NCBI GenBank assembly: GCA_021767785.1
Contig: JAASSR010000002.1
Span: 1 to 64,000 of the forward strand
Direction: 5' to 3'
Length of the DNA stretch: 64,000 bases
Source: Methanolobus sp.
Lineage (GTDB): Archaea; Halobacteriota; Methanosarcinia; Methanosarcinales; Methanosarcinaceae
Shown: piece after piece, positions 62,777-64,000 of the stretch
Layout of the letters: the number at the start of each line of letters is the position of its first letter
Numbering within the stretch: position 1 is the stretch's first letter
Notes under the pieces: generated by a model
The model's database searches: none
Told to the model about the DNA's origin: nothing
Seen by the model: only the letters and a program-made list of their open reading frames with translations
Made by a program: the position numbers and the translations under genes

Positions 62777-63346
62777 ATGGCAGTCAGGTCAGTTAACGAA
62801 CTTGTAAAAATGGGATTTGAAGGTATCGAAAAAGAAATATTGGAATGTACCGACTGCCAGCTTCATGAAACGGTCACCAACAAGGTTATCAGCAAAGGTT
62901 CCAGAAACCCTCAGGTTGTTTTTATCGGCGAGGCACCCGGCAGGAAAGAAGATGAAACAGGGGTCCCTTTTTGTGGAAGGGCCGGAAAGAACCTTGATGA
63001 CATAATAGAGTACATGGGACTTTCAGATTATGGCTATGCAGTAATTAACGCGGTCAAATGTCGTCCTCCTGATAACCGCAATCCCCTTAAAAGTGAGATC
63101 AAGGCCTGTAAACCATTTCTTGAAGCACAGATAGAACTACTTGACCCTGAAGTGATAATACTGCTTGGAAATACCGCAGAAAAAGCCTTCTGCGATGGGA
63201 AAAAACTTGAATGGGGGGTTCCGGAATATGTGGATGGCAAATACACCCTTTTGAAAATATACCACCCGGCAGCACTTATTTACCAACGTTCAAGGATCGG
63301 GGAACAGAAAGATCTGATCGATAGTAACCGGCATCTCTGGAAATGA
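62777..63346 (+). CDS. Uracil-DNA glycosylase family 4
   Basis: VFIGEAPGRKEDETGVPFCGRAGKNLDDIIEYMGL...AVINAVKCRPPDNRNP; IYHPAAL. Confidence 0.95.
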   Translation: MAVRSVNELVKMGFEGIEKEILECTDCQLHETVTNKVISKGSRNPQVVFIGEAPGRKEDETGVPFCGRAGKNLDDIIEYMGLSDYGYAVINAVKCRPPDNRNPLKSEIKACKPFLEAQIELLDPEVIILLGNTAEKAFCDGKKLEWGVPEYVDGKYTLLKIYHPAALIYQRSRIGEQKDLIDSNRHLWK

Positions 63347-63384
63347 TATCAGAAGGATTAAAATCGAAAATCAGGATATCTGGT

Positions 63385-63618
63385 TCATTCTTCCAGATCT
63401 TCTGCTATTTCTTCTGCCAGTTTTGCATTCATCAGCAGATCATCCACAGTAGCTATGAGAGAAGTCATCTTTTCGGTTGAAATATGGATGCAGACATTAT
63501 CATCTTTTACCTCTGTATGCATATTGATCAGATTATCAGGAGCCAGCGAATTTGCAATTCTCTTTGCTACCTGAATGGCACCTTCATCCTTAAATTCAAT
63601 AGTAGTCTCTATCTTCAT
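63385..63618 (-). CDS. KEOPS complex Pcc1-like subunit
   Basis: MKIETTIEFKDEGAIQVAKRIANSLAPDNLINMHTEVKDDNVCIHISTEKMTSLIATVDDLLMNAKLAEEI. Confidence 0.8.
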   Translation of the reverse strand: MKIETTIEFKDEGAIQVAKRIANSLAPDNLINMHTEVKDDNVCIHISTEKMTSLIATVDDLLMNAKLAEEIAEDLEE

Positions 63619-64000
63619 TCACTCTGCTCCTGCTTCGGAAGTTGTTCTGCAACTATTTCATCAACTTTAGCAATGAACTGCTCGGCAGTTCCCGGTGGAA
63701 TGGAAGCACCTGAGGCTACATTATGTCCACCGCCTTCACCGCCAACAGACTTTGCAGCTTCACGAAGAGCAAAAGAGAGATCAAGTCCCTTCTCCACCAA
63801 TGCGCGGGTACCTCTTGCTGAAACCTTAACAAGCTCGTCCACCTGATTAACCGCGACAAAAGGCATATCAGGATTTACATATCTGACAAAGGTACTGGCA
63901 ATCATACCTGTTGATTCCATATTCTCACCTATCAGGTAACTGATACTATTGCCCTGTTTAGCAATTTCCATGCTCTTTTTGATATTCTCAACTATGGTCT
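63615..64000 (-). CDS. DHH/DHHA1 family phosphoesterase, C-terminal part, continues off the right edge
   Basis: VNQVDELVKVSARGTRALVEKGLDLSFALREAAKSVGGEGGGHNVASGASIPPG; GGGH motif; frame stays open to the window edge. Confidence 0.85.
   Translation of the reverse strand, partial: TIVENIKKSMEIAKQGNSISYLIGENMESTGMIASTFVRYVNPDMPFVAVNQVDELVKVSARGTRALVEKGLDLSFALREAAKSVGGEGGGHNVASGASIPPGTAEQFIAKVDEIVAEQLPKQEQSE

Overview
The window is a contiguous chromosomal segment of a methylotrophic methanogenic archaeon, most likely Methanosarcinaceae judging from gene content (inference). Most of it is core methanogen metabolism and housekeeping: methanofuran (mfnD/F/E), F420 (cofC/H/G), tetrahydromethanopterin (mptN-like, DUF98 chorismate lyase-like), archaeal lipid enzymes, the grpE-dnaK-dnaJ and trkA-trkH operons, pyrG, truD, pth2, gltX, methanogen-type serS, rps3ae, a preQ0/archaeosine operon, nifB, thiM/thiE, and two tRNAs. 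I saw no rRNA, CRISPR array, prophage or insertion sequence. The most interesting parts are: (1) a co-directional methyl-sulfide methyltransferase cluster (MsmS-like sensor kinase, Msr/FilR1-like regulator, fused corrinoid/methyltransferase), with three 15-bp palindromes of one architecture in the leader of the methyltransferase gene; the kinase keeps the Cys/His spacing I recall for the MsmS heme site but its H-box is degenerate; (2) a preQ0 operon in which both queC and queE lack any ATG/GTG/TTG start upstream of their essential motifs, implying AUC/AUA initiation; (3) a roughly 97-nt, near-continuous hairpin in an intergenic region, followed by two tandem zinc-ribbon microprotein ORFs missing from the ORF track; (4) a decayed ketopantoate reductase remnant; (5) a 23-bp palindrome over the promoter of a small membrane protein; (6) a photolyase that has lost two of the four Fe-S cysteines. 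All assignments come from reading translations; no searches were run.
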